The position numbers and the translations under genes are program-made. This document shows, in pieces, positions 1-8,046 of a stretch of DNA of 64,000 bases. The stretch is from the NCBI RefSeq assembly GCF_016901135.1, contig NZ_JAFEVL010000073.1, positions 1 through 64,000 on the forward strand, in the 5' to 3' direction. The notes below the pieces were generated by a model. That model made no database searches. It was given only the letters and a program-made list of their open reading frames with translations, and was not told the DNA's origin. This DNA is from Martinezella lusitana. GTDB lineage: Bacteria; Pseudomonadota; Alphaproteobacteria; Rhizobiales; Rhizobiaceae. Each line of letters opens with the position of its first letter. The stretch's first letter is position 1.

Positions 1-1340
1 GTCAGAATGCTGCGTTGACCGGCGGTCCCGGTGCTGGGTCGACCATCTACGTCAACCGCAGTCCTGCCTCCACAGTCAATAATGCCTCGCATTCACCGGC
101 CAATCTGACGTCTGCTACGGATATCCGACTGTTTTCTGGGGCAAATGGTGCGTGGACGACGAACAGCACCAATGGCGCGGATTGCATGCTGATGGCCGTC
201 TACATCGGCGCGGCGATGACGGACGCAGATCGGAATGCACTCGAAGCCCAGATCTACAACAAGTTCACGGCCATCCTTCTGGCGAACAGCTCTGTTGCCG
301 CTCCGAAGCTTGGGGCCAACGGAGAAGCATTCAATTTCACGACATGGGCGAGCGAGACGGTCGCCGGCGTCAACGGAAAGAGCAATCTTCTTTTCAACGA
401 TCCGGTACCGGGCACTAGCTGGGTTGTCGGCTCGTCTCCCAACGGGATAGCCGGTCTTCGGGAAACCACGAACGGCAGCACGACCAATTTCCCGGATTTC
501 GTGGGCAGCAATAATTTCCCGTGGGATAAGCGCACCTTCACCGTCTATTCGGTGTTCACGATGTCCACGGCCCAGATGACGGCTTCCTTCCTGCCGGGGA
601 TATTCTCTGTGTGTCAGGGAACGCTCGGGACATCAGCCGGTAGACTTGTCTCGTGGTCGCTGAATAAAGACCACGGCGAAATGAACGCCAATACCGCGGA
701 TGTCAGTGGGGCTAACACCGACTATTCCAATCTGATGATCGGGGTGCCAAACAGCGCCACGGCCGGCTCACCTGCCTATTACGGGTTCAGTTCGTTCTTC
801 GGAACGGGCGCTCTCCCGCTCGTCAGCGTCCCGGCGCATGACAACATAGTCGCTCCTTCGTCTCATCCACCGTTCTACACCGACAAGAAGTTCCTTGGCT
901 ATCACCAGACGACGGACGGATACACGTTCCCCGGCTCGACGAACACCGCAAACGATCTTGGCAACGTCACGCTGATGATGGTTCTGAAACACACACCGCA
1001 TCCGAATTACGACTTCTCGAAATCGGACAACGACCCAGCCAATATCCCTTGGCGGAACAAGGCCACGGTGGAAGTTAAGATTGCCTTCGTCGGAGCAGTT
1101 GACGGGTTCAACAAGTTCCTCGGTTCTCACTCCACATACTATCAGGCGGCCTCTACAGCGGTCGCCAACAGCGTTTCAGGGTTCGGGCAGGTCGGTGATC
1201 AGATCGGCGGTCTCGGCACCTTCGACGGCTGGCAGCACGCCTCTGTGTTCCTCGGTAACCAGTACACCTCCGACGCCCAAGACCAAGCCATGTTCTGGCT
1301 TCTCGGCTCTGATCCTTCCAAAGTTTCCTCTCTCCTTTAA
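1..1340 (+). CDS. Phage tail-fibre or adhesin-like protein, 5'-truncated
   Basis: The frame is open from the window edge (first codon at 3), so about 445 residues are the C-terminal part of a larger protein. The apparent TTG start at 15 is unlikely to be the real one. The sequence is rich in Ser, Thr, Asn, Gly and aromatic residues, with alternating patterns typical of beta-sandwich folds. The segment near residues 5-85, ending in a short helix (TDADRNALEAQIYNKF), resembles the C-terminal strand-and-helix part of LamG/concanavalin-like domains often found in phage structural proteins. A second similar module may follow. No catalytic motif is recognised. A receptor-binding or decoration role is inferred from composition and position. 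Confidence 0.5.
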   Translation, partial: QNAALTGGPGAGSTIYVNRSPASTVNNASHSPANLTSATDIRLFSGANGAWTTNSTNGADCMLMAVYIGAAMTDADRNALEAQIYNKFTAILLANSSVAAPKLGANGEAFNFTTWASETVAGVNGKSNLLFNDPVPGTSWVVGSSPNGIAGLRETTNGSTTNFPDFVGSNNFPWDKRTFTVYSVFTMSTAQMTASFLPGIFSVCQGTLGTSAGRLVSWSLNKDHGEMNANTADVSGANTDYSNLMIGVPNSATAGSPAYYGFSSFFGTGALPLVSVPAHDNIVAPSSHPPFYTDKKFLGYHQTTDGYTFPGSTNTANDLGNVTLMMVLKHTPHPNYDFSKSDNDPANIPWRNKATVEVKIAFVGAVDGFNKFLGSHSTYYQAASTAVANSVSGFGQVGDQIGGLGTFDGWQHASVFLGNQYTSDAQDQAMFWLLGSDPSKVSSLL

Positions 1341-1352
1341 GGGAAAATACCC

Positions 1353-1955
1353 ATGGCAAATACGAAATCGACAGTCATCCTGCCGACCGCTGGAACAGGT
1401 CTGAACGCTCCTTCTCTCACCATGCTTTGGAACGCAGCGTCGGTCACGGGCTCCATCGCTACCACCGTTCTGACCGTGACTGCGGTCGGGAATGGCGTTG
1501 TCGCTCTCGGGCAGGTTCTTTCGGGAACAGGCGTCACGGCTGGCACGACGATTACTGGCTTTGGCACGGGAACGGGCGGCACGGGCACTTACACCGTCTC
1601 GACGTCTCAGACTGTCTCCAGCACGACGATCACGCTGAGCGGCACATATCAGCAAGGCATTCAGGCCTCTGTCGCGGAATGGGAGACGGCGCATTTCGGA
1701 AGCGCCACGCTTTCCACATCTTTCGTCCAGCTTTCCACCCTCGGGTTGACTACGGACGATGTGATCAAGGGCTTCGAGCTGATCAACACCGATGCTACCA
1801 ACGATATCCACGTCTCGGCCGTCGCGTCACCCAGCGCTGGCCAGTATGGCGTTATCAAGCCCGGTCAGAAGATGACGGTGAATTCGGTACGCGCCAAAGA
1901 CCTCTACGTCTCGGCCGCCGCTGGAACGCCGGTCCTGTCATGGAATGGATGTTGA
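1353..1955 (+). CDS. Gly/Thr-rich phage virion-associated protein of unknown function
   Basis: 200 residues. The start ATG lies 12 bases after the previous stop, with a purine-rich AAGGGAAA site. Residues about 30-95 are a low-complexity stretch of V, T, G, S and A that alternates like a beta-solenoid or repetitive beta-strand region. A more ordinary globular segment follows (from about WETAHFGSATLS), ending in Cys. Such Gly/Thr-rich segments are common in phage and predicted tail or head-decoration proteins, but no specific family is recognised. The last 16 bases overlap the next small ORF. Confidence 0.5.
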   Translation: MANTKSTVILPTAGTGLNAPSLTMLWNAASVTGSIATTVLTVTAVGNGVVALGQVLSGTGVTAGTTITGFGTGTGGTGTYTVSTSQTVSSTTITLSGTYQQGIQASVAEWETAHFGSATLSTSFVQLSTLGLTTDDVIKGFELINTDATNDIHVSAVASPSAGQYGVIKPGQKMTVNSVRAKDLYVSAAAGTPVLSWNGC

Positions 1956-2041
1956 TCGAACGCCTCCTTATTCTCGGCTTTTTTATCTCTGCAGCCACGT
2001 TCACGGGTTTGATCCTATGGGCGTGGCTTTCCGTTTCTTAG
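1940..2041 (+). CDS. 33-residue single-span membrane protein, phage-encoded
   Basis: A short ORF that starts inside the 3' end of the previous gene (overlap 16 bases; an alternative ATG is at 1949). It encodes MEWMLIERLLILGFFISA followed by a hydrophobic stretch and a WAWL segment, so nearly the whole protein is one predicted membrane helix. Its position at the end of structural genes, before another membrane/coiled-coil protein, would fit a holin-like or lysis accessory role. That is inference: no family signature is visible and the start choice is open. Confidence 0.4.
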   Translation: MEWMLIERLLILGFFISAATFTGLILWAWLSVS

Positions 2042-2076
2042 GGCGAAATAATGTATAAATTTGAGGGGCGCGGCGC

Positions 2077-2439
2077 ATGAACGGCCCGGTCACGTGGGAA
2101 GTTCTCTCATGGCTCATCGTAGCCATTACGTTCGCAATCGGGCTTTGCTTCGGGGCCTTCTGGAAAATCTGGTCATTGATAGATCAGGTGAGGAAGGAGG
2201 CCAACGAGAAAATTGCCGATCTCGATGAAGAGATCAGCGAATCGAAAGAAGCAGTTTCCGAATATAAAACGCATATCGCCGAGACCTATGTGACTAAGGC
2301 CGGCATGCAAGAGCAGACATCGCAATTGCTACGTGCCCTTGAGGGAATCGGCAAGCGCATCGATGGTCTGAACGATCGTCTTGATCGCATCTACGACGGT
2401 CCGGCGACTACCCGCCGTTCTCGCTCCAACCAAGCTTGA
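2077..2439 (+). CDS. Membrane-anchored coiled-coil protein, phage-encoded
   Basis: 120 residues. A hydrophobic segment at about 9-32 is a single membrane span. A charged heptad-like region at about 38-110 (many E, K, L and I residues) should form a coiled coil, and the tail is basic. This architecture resembles small phage lysis-cassette or tail-associated membrane proteins, but no catalytic residues are visible and the exact role is unknown. GGGGCGCGG upstream is a weak ribosome site. The next gene begins 10 bases after its stop, so the two are probably co-translated. Confidence 0.5.
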   Translation: MNGPVTWEVLSWLIVAITFAIGLCFGAFWKIWSLIDQVRKEANEKIADLDEEISESKEAVSEYKTHIAETYVTKAGMQEQTSQLLRALEGIGKRIDGLNDRLDRIYDGPATTRRSRSNQA

Positions 2440-2448
2440 GGACGCGCT

Positions 2449-3468
2449 ATGCACCCCTTATCTGATGAAACATGCCGATTGACTATCGAAGCCGTTGAAC
2501 GCCTTGGATCAATCGTCGCTGCTGCCAAAGAGTTCGGAATAGCACGCCAGACGATGCAAGACAGACTGCGGGTTGCCAAAGCTAGGTTGGGTGAGAACGG
2601 CTCGAAAATGGTCGAGATGCCCGCATTTGTAATTGATGGCGATGATGAGGAAGATATCAACGATCTTCTCAAGCGGTTTCGGAAAAGTCATGATCTGAAA
2701 GCCAAGGCGGCGGCAGAACGGAATTGGTTTGAAATCCGGGTGAAGGAAACAAAGCCATATGCCATGCTTTGGTTCGGTGATCCTCATCTCGGCCCGCATT
2801 GCCTATGGCCCGTTCTAGAGCGCCATATTGCTATCGCCAGACAGGATGGCGTCTATGGAGCCAATGTGGGCGATACAACGGACTCGTGGCCTTGGACTGG
2901 GCGTATGGCGCGTCTATGGGCAGAGAATGACATCTCCCACAAGACAGAGCGCCGGCTTGCCGAATGGTTCATGTTTGGCGCCGGTGTTCATTGGTTGATA
3001 TGGCTAATCGGGAATCATGACGAATGGAACAATACCGAGTTTTACAAGAAGCTCGGTGCCTACACGGTCCCGGTGATCGACTGGCGAGCCAAATTCACTC
3101 TAGTGCATAATAACGGCTCAAAGACGCGCATAGACGCCGCTCATGGTCGTAAGGGGTCATCTATCTACAATCCGACGCATGCGACGCTCAGAGAGGCTAA
3201 ATTCGGCGAAGAAGCCGCATTGTTTATTACCGGGCATACCCACAATTTCGGTCTGTTTGAGTATGAGATGCCAGAGCGTAAAACGCATACGTGGCTTGCC
3301 CAGGTGCGCGGCTTTAAGACATTGGATCATTACGCTTTGGTGAACGGATTCCCCGAGAGCGACAAGGGGCATTCCATAATGAGCATCATCTTTCCGGAGA
3401 CAGGAAAGGTTCAATGTTTCTCAGACCCGGAAGAGGGGGCGGATTATTTGATATGGCTACGAAGATAA
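2449..3468 (+). CDS. HTH-calcineurin-like phosphoesterase fusion, phage-encoded
   Basis: 339 residues. The first ~50 residues contain a helix-turn-helix-like segment (SIVAAAKEFGIARQTMQDRL). After a linker comes a metallophosphoesterase core with recognisable metal-binding blocks: GDPHLG near residue 109, GD(T) near 140, GNHDEW near 188, an isolated His (AAHG) near 231 and GHTHNF near 264. These are the blocks expected of a two-metal calcineurin-like hydrolase. The substrate is unknown; a DNA- or nucleotide-directed role is suggested only by the HTH. It is shared-operon with the flanking small genes and overlaps the next start by 16 bases. Confidence 0.75.
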   Translation: MHPLSDETCRLTIEAVERLGSIVAAAKEFGIARQTMQDRLRVAKARLGENGSKMVEMPAFVIDGDDEEDINDLLKRFRKSHDLKAKAAAERNWFEIRVKETKPYAMLWFGDPHLGPHCLWPVLERHIAIARQDGVYGANVGDTTDSWPWTGRMARLWAENDISHKTERRLAEWFMFGAGVHWLIWLIGNHDEWNNTEFYKKLGAYTVPVIDWRAKFTLVHNNGSKTRIDAAHGRKGSSIYNPTHATLREAKFGEEAALFITGHTHNFGLFEYEMPERKTHTWLAQVRGFKTLDHYALVNGFPESDKGHSIMSIIFPETGKVQCFSDPEEGADYLIWLRR

Positions 3469-3617
3469 CCGGCCCTGAAATCCGCCTTAAAGTCAGAATG
3501 GATGGCGATCATCCGATCCATGAACTCTGGGTAGGAGAGACCTGCTACGGCGCAGTCTCTTTCCTCTGGATAGTGGAAGCAATCCTTCAGTTCACCGATG
3601 CTCTTCGTTTCCGATGA
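3453..3617 (+). CDS. 54-residue phage protein of unknown function
   Basis: The ATG at 3453 lies inside the end of the phosphoesterase gene, behind an AGAGGGGGCGG stretch. A longer version starting at 3414 is possible but would overlap its neighbour by 55 bases. The product (MATKITGPEIRLKV...) has no recognised domain. Its last codon overlaps the following ORF through an ATGA stop/start junction, which suggests translational coupling. Confidence 0.4.
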   Translation: MATKITGPEIRLKVRMDGDHPIHELWVGETCYGAVSFLWIVEAILQFTDALRFR

Positions 3618-3790
3618 GGATCGACTCAGACTGCCGACGATGCCACGGCTCGGGCCTTATCCGCCTACCCGATGTTGACCGTTACCGGTTCATCACCTGC
3701 GATCATGGCAAGCCCATCGAATCGCCCGAGTTATCCCCAGATGATCAGCTCCCCGCTGATGATGGGATAATCGACAAGCGCCCATCCTAG
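3614..3790 (+). CDS. 58-residue zinc-knuckle-like phage protein
   Basis: Begins at an ATGA junction with the previous ORF. The N-terminus contains CRRCHGSG, a single copy of the CxxCxGxG motif that binds zinc in DnaJ-type proteins, with another Cys-His pair (TCDHG) near residue 29. That gives a plausible four-ligand site. The C-terminal third is acidic. Many phages encode such tiny zinc-ribbon proteins of unknown role. It is the last gene of the phage block. Confidence 0.4.
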   Translation: MRIDSDCRRCHGSGLIRLPDVDRYRFITCDHGKPIESPELSPDDQLPADDGIIDKRPS

Positions 3791-4114
3791 GCGCTGCGCT
3801 CCGCAATGGAGCAACAAATCCCCCCATGCATATCTATGACTGCGCATTGACCCAGATCCGGCATTGGCTGAAGATCAATTAGCATATGTTCATCCTCATG
3901 CCCGTTTCGAATGCGTTCATCCTTCGGTCTCCTTGGTGATCAGAACGTCAAGAGAACGTGACTGTGCCGCAAATGTGCCGTTTGTGCCAGCGGGTTCCTG
4001 ACTCGTTCTTGTTTCAATCCGCATGAATCTGCAAGATATATAAAGAGTGGAAAATCCACTTTTCGTCAAAAAGCCCTTGCAATCAAAGGCGATCCCTCAT
4101 AGTTAGGCCGCACC
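3791..4114 (+). other. Intergenic region between prophage end and tRNA-Ser
   Basis: No convincing ORF. Three copies of TGTGCC lie at 3963, 3974 and 3983, spaced 11 and 9 bases, and could be protein-binding repeats. A short hairpin (AGTGGA/TCCACT) followed by TTTTC lies near 4045-4065 and is a weak terminator candidate. A promoter for the tRNA may be TTGCAA (4077) with CATAGT (4098), a poor match with a short spacer. The prophage attachment site, if there is one here, should lie in this stretch or in the tRNA. Confidence 0.4.
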
Positions 4115-4204
4115 GGAGAGGTGGCCGAGTGGTCGAAGGCGCTCCCCTGCTAAGGGAGTATACCAGAGATGGTATCGTGGGTTCGAATCCCATCTTCTCC
4201 GCCA
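4115..4204 (+). tRNA. tRNA-Ser (anticodon GCU)
   Basis: A full class II tRNA. The acceptor stem is GGAGAGG (4115-4121) paired with CTTCTCC-like 4194-4200 including one G-U pair. The D arm is GGCCGAGTGGTCGAAGGC, and the anticodon stem-loop CTCCCCTGCTAAGGGAG places GCT as the anticodon. A long variable arm, a T arm (GGGTTCGAATCCC), discriminator G4201 and an encoded CCA (4202-4204) follow. It reads AGC/AGU serine codons. The phage genes lie on its 5' side. Confidence 0.95.
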
Positions 4205-4261
4205 TCCCGCCGATTCTACGCCATGGCGCGATATTCTACTTAACCGCCGCCGAATGCCGCA

Positions 4262-5128
4262 TCAGCGGAAGCGGGCAAGCATTTCGGTCGTCTTTTCCCA
4301 CAAGTGTCGCCGTGCTTCCTCGCCATCCGCTGGGGCAACAGGCGTCAGCAGGCGCGCGTTCTTCGCCGAGACATAAGCGCCGGTCTGCTTGCCGAACGCC
4401 GGATCGGTAGCCAGCCCTACGATGGCCCCCGCGCCGCGCTTGGGATTGCCGATGCCAAGCCAGTTCAGCACCGTGGCGATCGGGCGAGCGAAGCTCAGTT
4501 CACGGCCGAGACCGGTGACGTTGAAGCCCGGACACAGGCAGTTGACGGCGACCCGCGTCCCGTCGAGTTGCCGGGCCAGTTCGAGGGAGAACATGATGTC
4601 CAGAAGCTTTGTGCGGCCATAGATCCTCGATGATCCCCGCGCGGTGAAGGGGGCGATGTCGGGCAAGTCCTTTTCGATATCGAGACCGCCACTCTGGCGC
4701 GATGCTTCCGAGCCAACGGTGACGATGCGTGATGGCGCAGAATGCGCGAGGGTTTCGCGCAGGGTATCCGTCAGCAACCAGGGGGCGAAATAGTTGACGG
4801 CGATCATTTCCGCATAACCGTCCTTGGTGACGCGCTGCTCGAAGGCGTGCAGTCCCGCATTGTTGATGAGCACATCTATGCGCGGATGCTGCGCAGCAAT
4901 GGCCTTGCCGGTCATCACCACGGCCGCCAGGTCGGAGAAGTCGACGAAATGCACATCGACCGGCGTACCGGGCGCGACTGCCTCGATCGCGGCGCAAGTC
5001 TGGTCGGCCTTGGCCTTGCTGCGCGCGGTCAGGATGAGGTGCGCGCCGCGTCGGGCCAGGTCCAAAGCGGCGAGTTGGCCGATGCCGTCGGTGGCGCCGG
5101 TGATGAGAATTCTTGGTCGAGCGGACAT
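4262..5128 (-). CDS. Short-chain dehydrogenase/reductase
   Basis: 288 residues from the ATG at 5128; an in-frame upstream ATG at 5164 would run through the probable operator. It has a classical Rossmann-type SDR layout: TGATDGIG cofactor loop near residue 12, NNAG near 91, a Ser in the strand before the active site, and YGRTK as the YxxxK catalytic motif near 175. The length and late CPGF region fit the retinol-dehydrogenase/light-dependent-reductase-like SDR branch. The substrate cannot be told. It is divergent from a MarR regulator across 94 bases holding a palindrome, so it is likely that regulator's target. Confidence 0.85.
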   Translation of the reverse strand: MSARPRILITGATDGIGQLAALDLARRGAHLILTARSKAKADQTCAAIEAVAPGTPVDVHFVDFSDLAAVVMTGKAIAAQHPRIDVLINNAGLHAFEQRVTKDGYAEMIAVNYFAPWLLTDTLRETLAHSAPSRIVTVGSEASRQSGGLDIEKDLPDIAPFTARGSSRIYGRTKLLDIMFSLELARQLDGTRVAVNCLCPGFNVTGLGRELSFARPIATVLNWLGIGNPKRGAGAIVGLATDPAFGKQTGAYVSAKNARLLTPVAPADGEEARRHLWEKTTEMLARFR

Positions 5129-5142
5129 AGGCACAGCACCAT

Positions 5143-5168
5143 TTGGTTGATATATATCCATCAATCAA
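5143..5168. promoter_or_regulatory. Candidate MarR operator palindrome
   Basis: Inverted repeat TTGGTTGA (5143-5150) and TCAATCAA (5161-5168) separated by 10 bases containing TATATAT. It has one mismatch per arm pair, a size and symmetry typical of MarR-dimer sites, and sits between the divergent SDR and MarR genes, where it could also overlap -10 regions. Binding is inferred. Confidence 0.5.
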
Positions 5169-5222
5169 ATTGGTAGACAAATGTCCACTAAATTTCCTTG
5201 TGCGGCCTGTTGGAGGATGGAA

Positions 5223-5657
5223 ATGAGCAAGACGCGTACGGAGCTTGCGACAGAGTTGGGCAGCGAGCTGAACGCCCTGCTCGTGGCTTCCCGCACCGTC
5301 ATGGCCGCTTCGGCCGCCCGGTTTCATCCTGATCTTCAGCCGGCCGCGTACCAACTTGCCGCCATGCTTGCCAGCCAGGGTCCCACAAAGGCAGGGGGCC
5401 TCGCGGACCGGCTCGGTATGGACAAAAGCGCCGTCAGCCGGTTGGCAAAATCCCTTTGCGACAACGGACTTGCGCACGCCTCAACTGATCCAGACGACGG
5501 GCGGGCGATCGTCTATAGCCTGACGGACGCGGGCCGTAACGGAATTCAAGCCGCGAGCGCGGTCAAATCCGACGCATTCTTTTCGCGCATGGATGGGTGG
5601 AGTGATGCCGAACTCACTCTGTTCATCGGTTTGCTGAGGAAGTTCAATCGAACTTGA
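5223..5657 (+). CDS. MarR-family transcriptional regulator
   Basis: 144 residues from the ATG at 5223, chosen because GGAGG lies 6 bases upstream (5212-5216); an ATG at 5181 would add 14 residues without such a site. The central winged HTH is visible: GPTKAGGLADRLGMDKSAVS recognition region, then an arm with DPDDGRAIVYSLT (the DxR-type wing seen in MarR proteins). Dimerising helices lie at both ends. It is probably an autoregulator and a regulator of the divergent SDR through the 5143-5168 palindrome. The ligand is unknown. Confidence 0.85.
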   Translation: MSKTRTELATELGSELNALLVASRTVMAASAARFHPDLQPAAYQLAAMLASQGPTKAGGLADRLGMDKSAVSRLAKSLCDNGLAHASTDPDDGRAIVYSLTDAGRNGIQAASAVKSDAFFSRMDGWSDAELTLFIGLLRKFNRT

Positions 5658-6518
5658 AAGACAAATGGCAGCGCGGGCGTTACGAGGCCGAACACCAGAT
5701 CCGGCCGCCGAACTCCGTTCAGTGGCTGTCGAGTCCGCGCGCAGCGGGGCCTGCTCCTGACGGCGGCCATTTTCTTCACAGGTGGCAAAATGCGGCTTTA
5801 GAGGGCTATAGCGTAGATATAGTGCCCATCCTCATCGTTAGTGGCCCGCCATTCCCATCAGATCATCAATGGTTGAGCGCCGACCGTTCCACAAATTCGG
5901 AATTTCGATAGATCGGCCAACACGGGTCCGCCTAGCGCTCTGCCGTTTTGGTTACGCCCGTTGCTGCCTGCTCGATTCTTCGACGGATGCCTCGTAACTT
6001 GCCATAATGTCGTCATACGGCCGACGTCTGACATCCGATAGCGAATCGTCCGCGACGGAATCATTTGGGCACGTGCATCGATTTGGGACGACCGGAAGGC
6101 CGCTTGGCTGCCGCCCACTACCTGCAATCGCAACGGCAAATGTCGTCAATGATCCGCGAAACGTCGCGAAACCCCTCCATCTGCCACGGAATGGCTATTC
6201 TTGCGCCCGATTCCATTTCTTCGGCGATATTTGACCCTGTCTCGTAAGTACCCGCAGACTAAGGATTTTCTTAACAAAGTCTAAACCTATATTGCTGCGG
6301 GGTTGCCGATTTGTGTCCTTTCGGCAACAGGGCTTAGGGAAGGCTAACGCAAATCCCCCTTTCCGAGTAGATGTCGATTGCGTGACAGAGCGCGTCTTGT
6401 ATTTTCACTCTCGGAAGCGAGGGCGAGTGATCGTCCACTTCTTGAAACGCGAGGATGGGACAGGGAATACCTTCGGGTAGTTCTCATTCTCGAACAAAAC
6501 TTTGACTGGAGGTCAATA
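5658..6518 (+). other. 861-base gap between MarR and first porin
   Basis: No ORF here has convincing composition or a recognised product; short frames at 5654-5911 and 6065-6247 are rejected. It holds a perfect 8-base stem (GTTGCCGA 6302-6309, TCGGCAAC 6321-6328), about 190 bases upstream of the porin start. That may be part of a long structured 5' leader or a small RNA. The porin promoter must lie in the last few hundred bases; TTCTTAAC/CCTATATT near 6269-6295 is one weak candidate. Confidence 0.35.
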
Positions 6519-7580
6519 ATGAACATCAAGAGCCTTCTTCTCGGCTCCGCTGCTGCGCTTGCAGCAGTTTCCGGTGCTCACGCAGCCGACGCCGTCGTTG
6601 CTGCTGAGCCGGAGCCGCTTGAATACGTCCGTATCTGCGATGCATTCGGTGCTGGCTACTTCTTCATCCCGGGCACGGAAACCTGCCTCAAGATCGGCGG
6701 TAAGGTTCGTACCGAAGGTCAGTGGTACGACGCTTACAACCCGAACAATCGCCTGGGTACGCTCTGGCACACCCGCGCTGAGTTGAACGTCAACACCGCG
6801 ACCGACACCGAATACGGTCCGTTGAAGACTGAAACCATCATTCGTTGGGACTGGAACGACGGCAACACCACCAAGACGAACCTGCTGTGGGCTTACATCA
6901 GCCTCGGTGGCTTCACGGTTGGTAAGACGGACTCGCAGTTCAACGTATTCACCGGTTATGCCGGCGACGTCATCAACGACGACGTTGTCTATGACGGTCC
7001 GTACGAACTCAACCAGTTGACCTACAACTACGACGCAGGCAACGGCTTCACGGCTGTTATCTCGCTCGAAGATAGCAACTCTGGTACGGGCGCTACCGGT
7101 TCTAACGGCGAAGACAGCTCCGACCATTACGCTCCTGACGTTGTCGCCGGTCTCGGCTACAAGGTTGGCAACTTCGGCTTCAAGGTTGTCGGCGGCTATG
7201 ACTCGATCGTCGAAGAAGGCGCAGTCAAGGCTCGCGTCGATGCTGACTTCGGTGTCTTCTCGGCCTTCTTGATGGGTGGCTACAACACCGACGGCGACAA
7301 GCTGAACAAGTACGCTGGTTCGAACGGTGGTGGCGATGCTGCTCCGATCGGCTGGGGCGACTGGGCAGTTTGGGGTGGCGTTGGCGTTCCGGTCAACGAA
7401 AAGCTGAAGTGGAACCTCCAGCTCGCCTACACCGACTCGAAGATCTTCGCAGCGACCACGAACCTCAAGTTCAACCCGGTCAAGAACCTGCTCATCGAGC
7501 CGGAAATCTCCTACACCAACTGGGATTCGATCAACGAAGACCAGTGGGCTGGTATCCTCCGCTTCGAGCGTAGCTTCTAA
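6519..7580 (+). CDS. ropA: RopA-type outer-membrane porin 1
   Basis: 353 residues from the ATG at 6519, which has GGAGGT 7 bases upstream. The signal peptide is MNIKSLLLGSAAALAAVSGA followed by HA and the mature ADAVVAAEPEP. The alphaproteobacterial porin (Porin_2) start motif follows: PLEYVRICDAFGAGYFFIPG, then ETCLKIGGKVR. The body consists of alternating strands, and the last residue is Phe after an RFERS strand, the normal beta-barrel assembly signal. It forms general diffusion channels in the rhizobial outer membrane. It is highly similar to the next gene, with differences mainly in the loops. Codon use is strongly biased, as expected for an abundant protein. Confidence 0.93.
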   Translation: MNIKSLLLGSAAALAAVSGAHAADAVVAAEPEPLEYVRICDAFGAGYFFIPGTETCLKIGGKVRTEGQWYDAYNPNNRLGTLWHTRAELNVNTATDTEYGPLKTETIIRWDWNDGNTTKTNLLWAYISLGGFTVGKTDSQFNVFTGYAGDVINDDVVYDGPYELNQLTYNYDAGNGFTAVISLEDSNSGTGATGSNGEDSSDHYAPDVVAGLGYKVGNFGFKVVGGYDSIVEEGAVKARVDADFGVFSAFLMGGYNTDGDKLNKYAGSNGGGDAAPIGWGDWAVWGGVGVPVNEKLKWNLQLAYTDSKIFAATTNLKFNPVKNLLIEPEISYTNWDSINEDQWAGILRFERSF

Positions 7581-7627
7581 TCTGATCTGACTTCTGTCAC
7601 ATCTGATTTCTCACTACGGTGAGGAAG

Positions 7628-7655
7628 AGCCCGGCCTTAAAGGCCGGGCTTTTTC
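7628..7655 (+). terminator. Rho-independent terminator of porin 1
   Basis: Perfect 10-base stem AGCCCGGCCT/AGGCCGGGCT with a TAA loop (7628-7650), followed directly by TTTT. It lies 47 bases after the porin stop. Confidence 0.9.
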
Positions 7656-8046
7656 ATGCGCGTGAATGAACACAAATCGCCTTTGATATGAAAAGATAAA
7701 GACGATTTTTTATTCTATGTTTTTCTAATAAAGTATATAATCATACGTTAGCTGTCCTTTGAAAGTAATTCCAAGTAAAGATCGGCTTCGCGCCCGGCGA
7801 GTATGTGACGGTTTTGCGACGTGATTTTTGTGCAACGCACCTTTTGAAACTCCCGTCATAAATGCTGATAGTTTGTAACTGATATTGCTCTGAAAAAAAC
7901 GATCTGTAGGTTCCAAATCGGAAGCAAGACTTACTTTGTCTTGGTTCTCCCAGATCAGGGGTCAACTTGGAAAAATAGGTGGGGTGGGGCACGTCGTTTT
8001 TCGGCGCGATTTCTCATACCTAATTGATATTGGAACTGGAGTTACT
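7656..8046 (+). other. AT-rich leader between the two porins
   Basis: No ORF. 7665-7760 is strongly AT-rich (for example TATAATCATA near 7733), unlike the GC-rich surroundings, and probably carries the promoter of the second porin with a long untranslated leader. ACTGGAGTTACT before 8047 contains its ribosome site. The presence of a terminator upstream means the two porins are transcribed separately. Confidence 0.5.

Larger units (their letters stand above)
1..3790 (+). mobile_element. Right end of a prophage (partial, cut by the window start)
   Basis: Seven closely packed plus-strand ORFs, several with overlapping stop/start codons, look like the distal late region of a tailed phage. They comprise a large adhesin or tail-fibre-like protein, a Gly/Thr-rich virion-type protein, small membrane proteins, an HTH-phosphoesterase and two tiny ORFs. 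No integrase, portal or capsid gene is visible, so the rest of the element must lie left of the window if it is intact. The right boundary lies somewhere between 3790 and the tRNA-Ser at 4115. The phage origin is inferred from gene style and packing, not from a named phage family. Confidence 0.65.

Noticed and set aside
4129..4410. 93-residue frame
   Set aside because: It overlaps the whole tRNA-Ser and the 3' part of the SDR gene on the other strand.
5654..5911. 85-residue frame after the MarR gene
   Set aside because: No start site of quality, poor codon pattern and no resemblance to any family; likely chance.
6065..6247. 60-residue frame with a TTG start
   Set aside because: The upstream frame has stops, the start is weak and the residue pattern is not protein-like enough to call.
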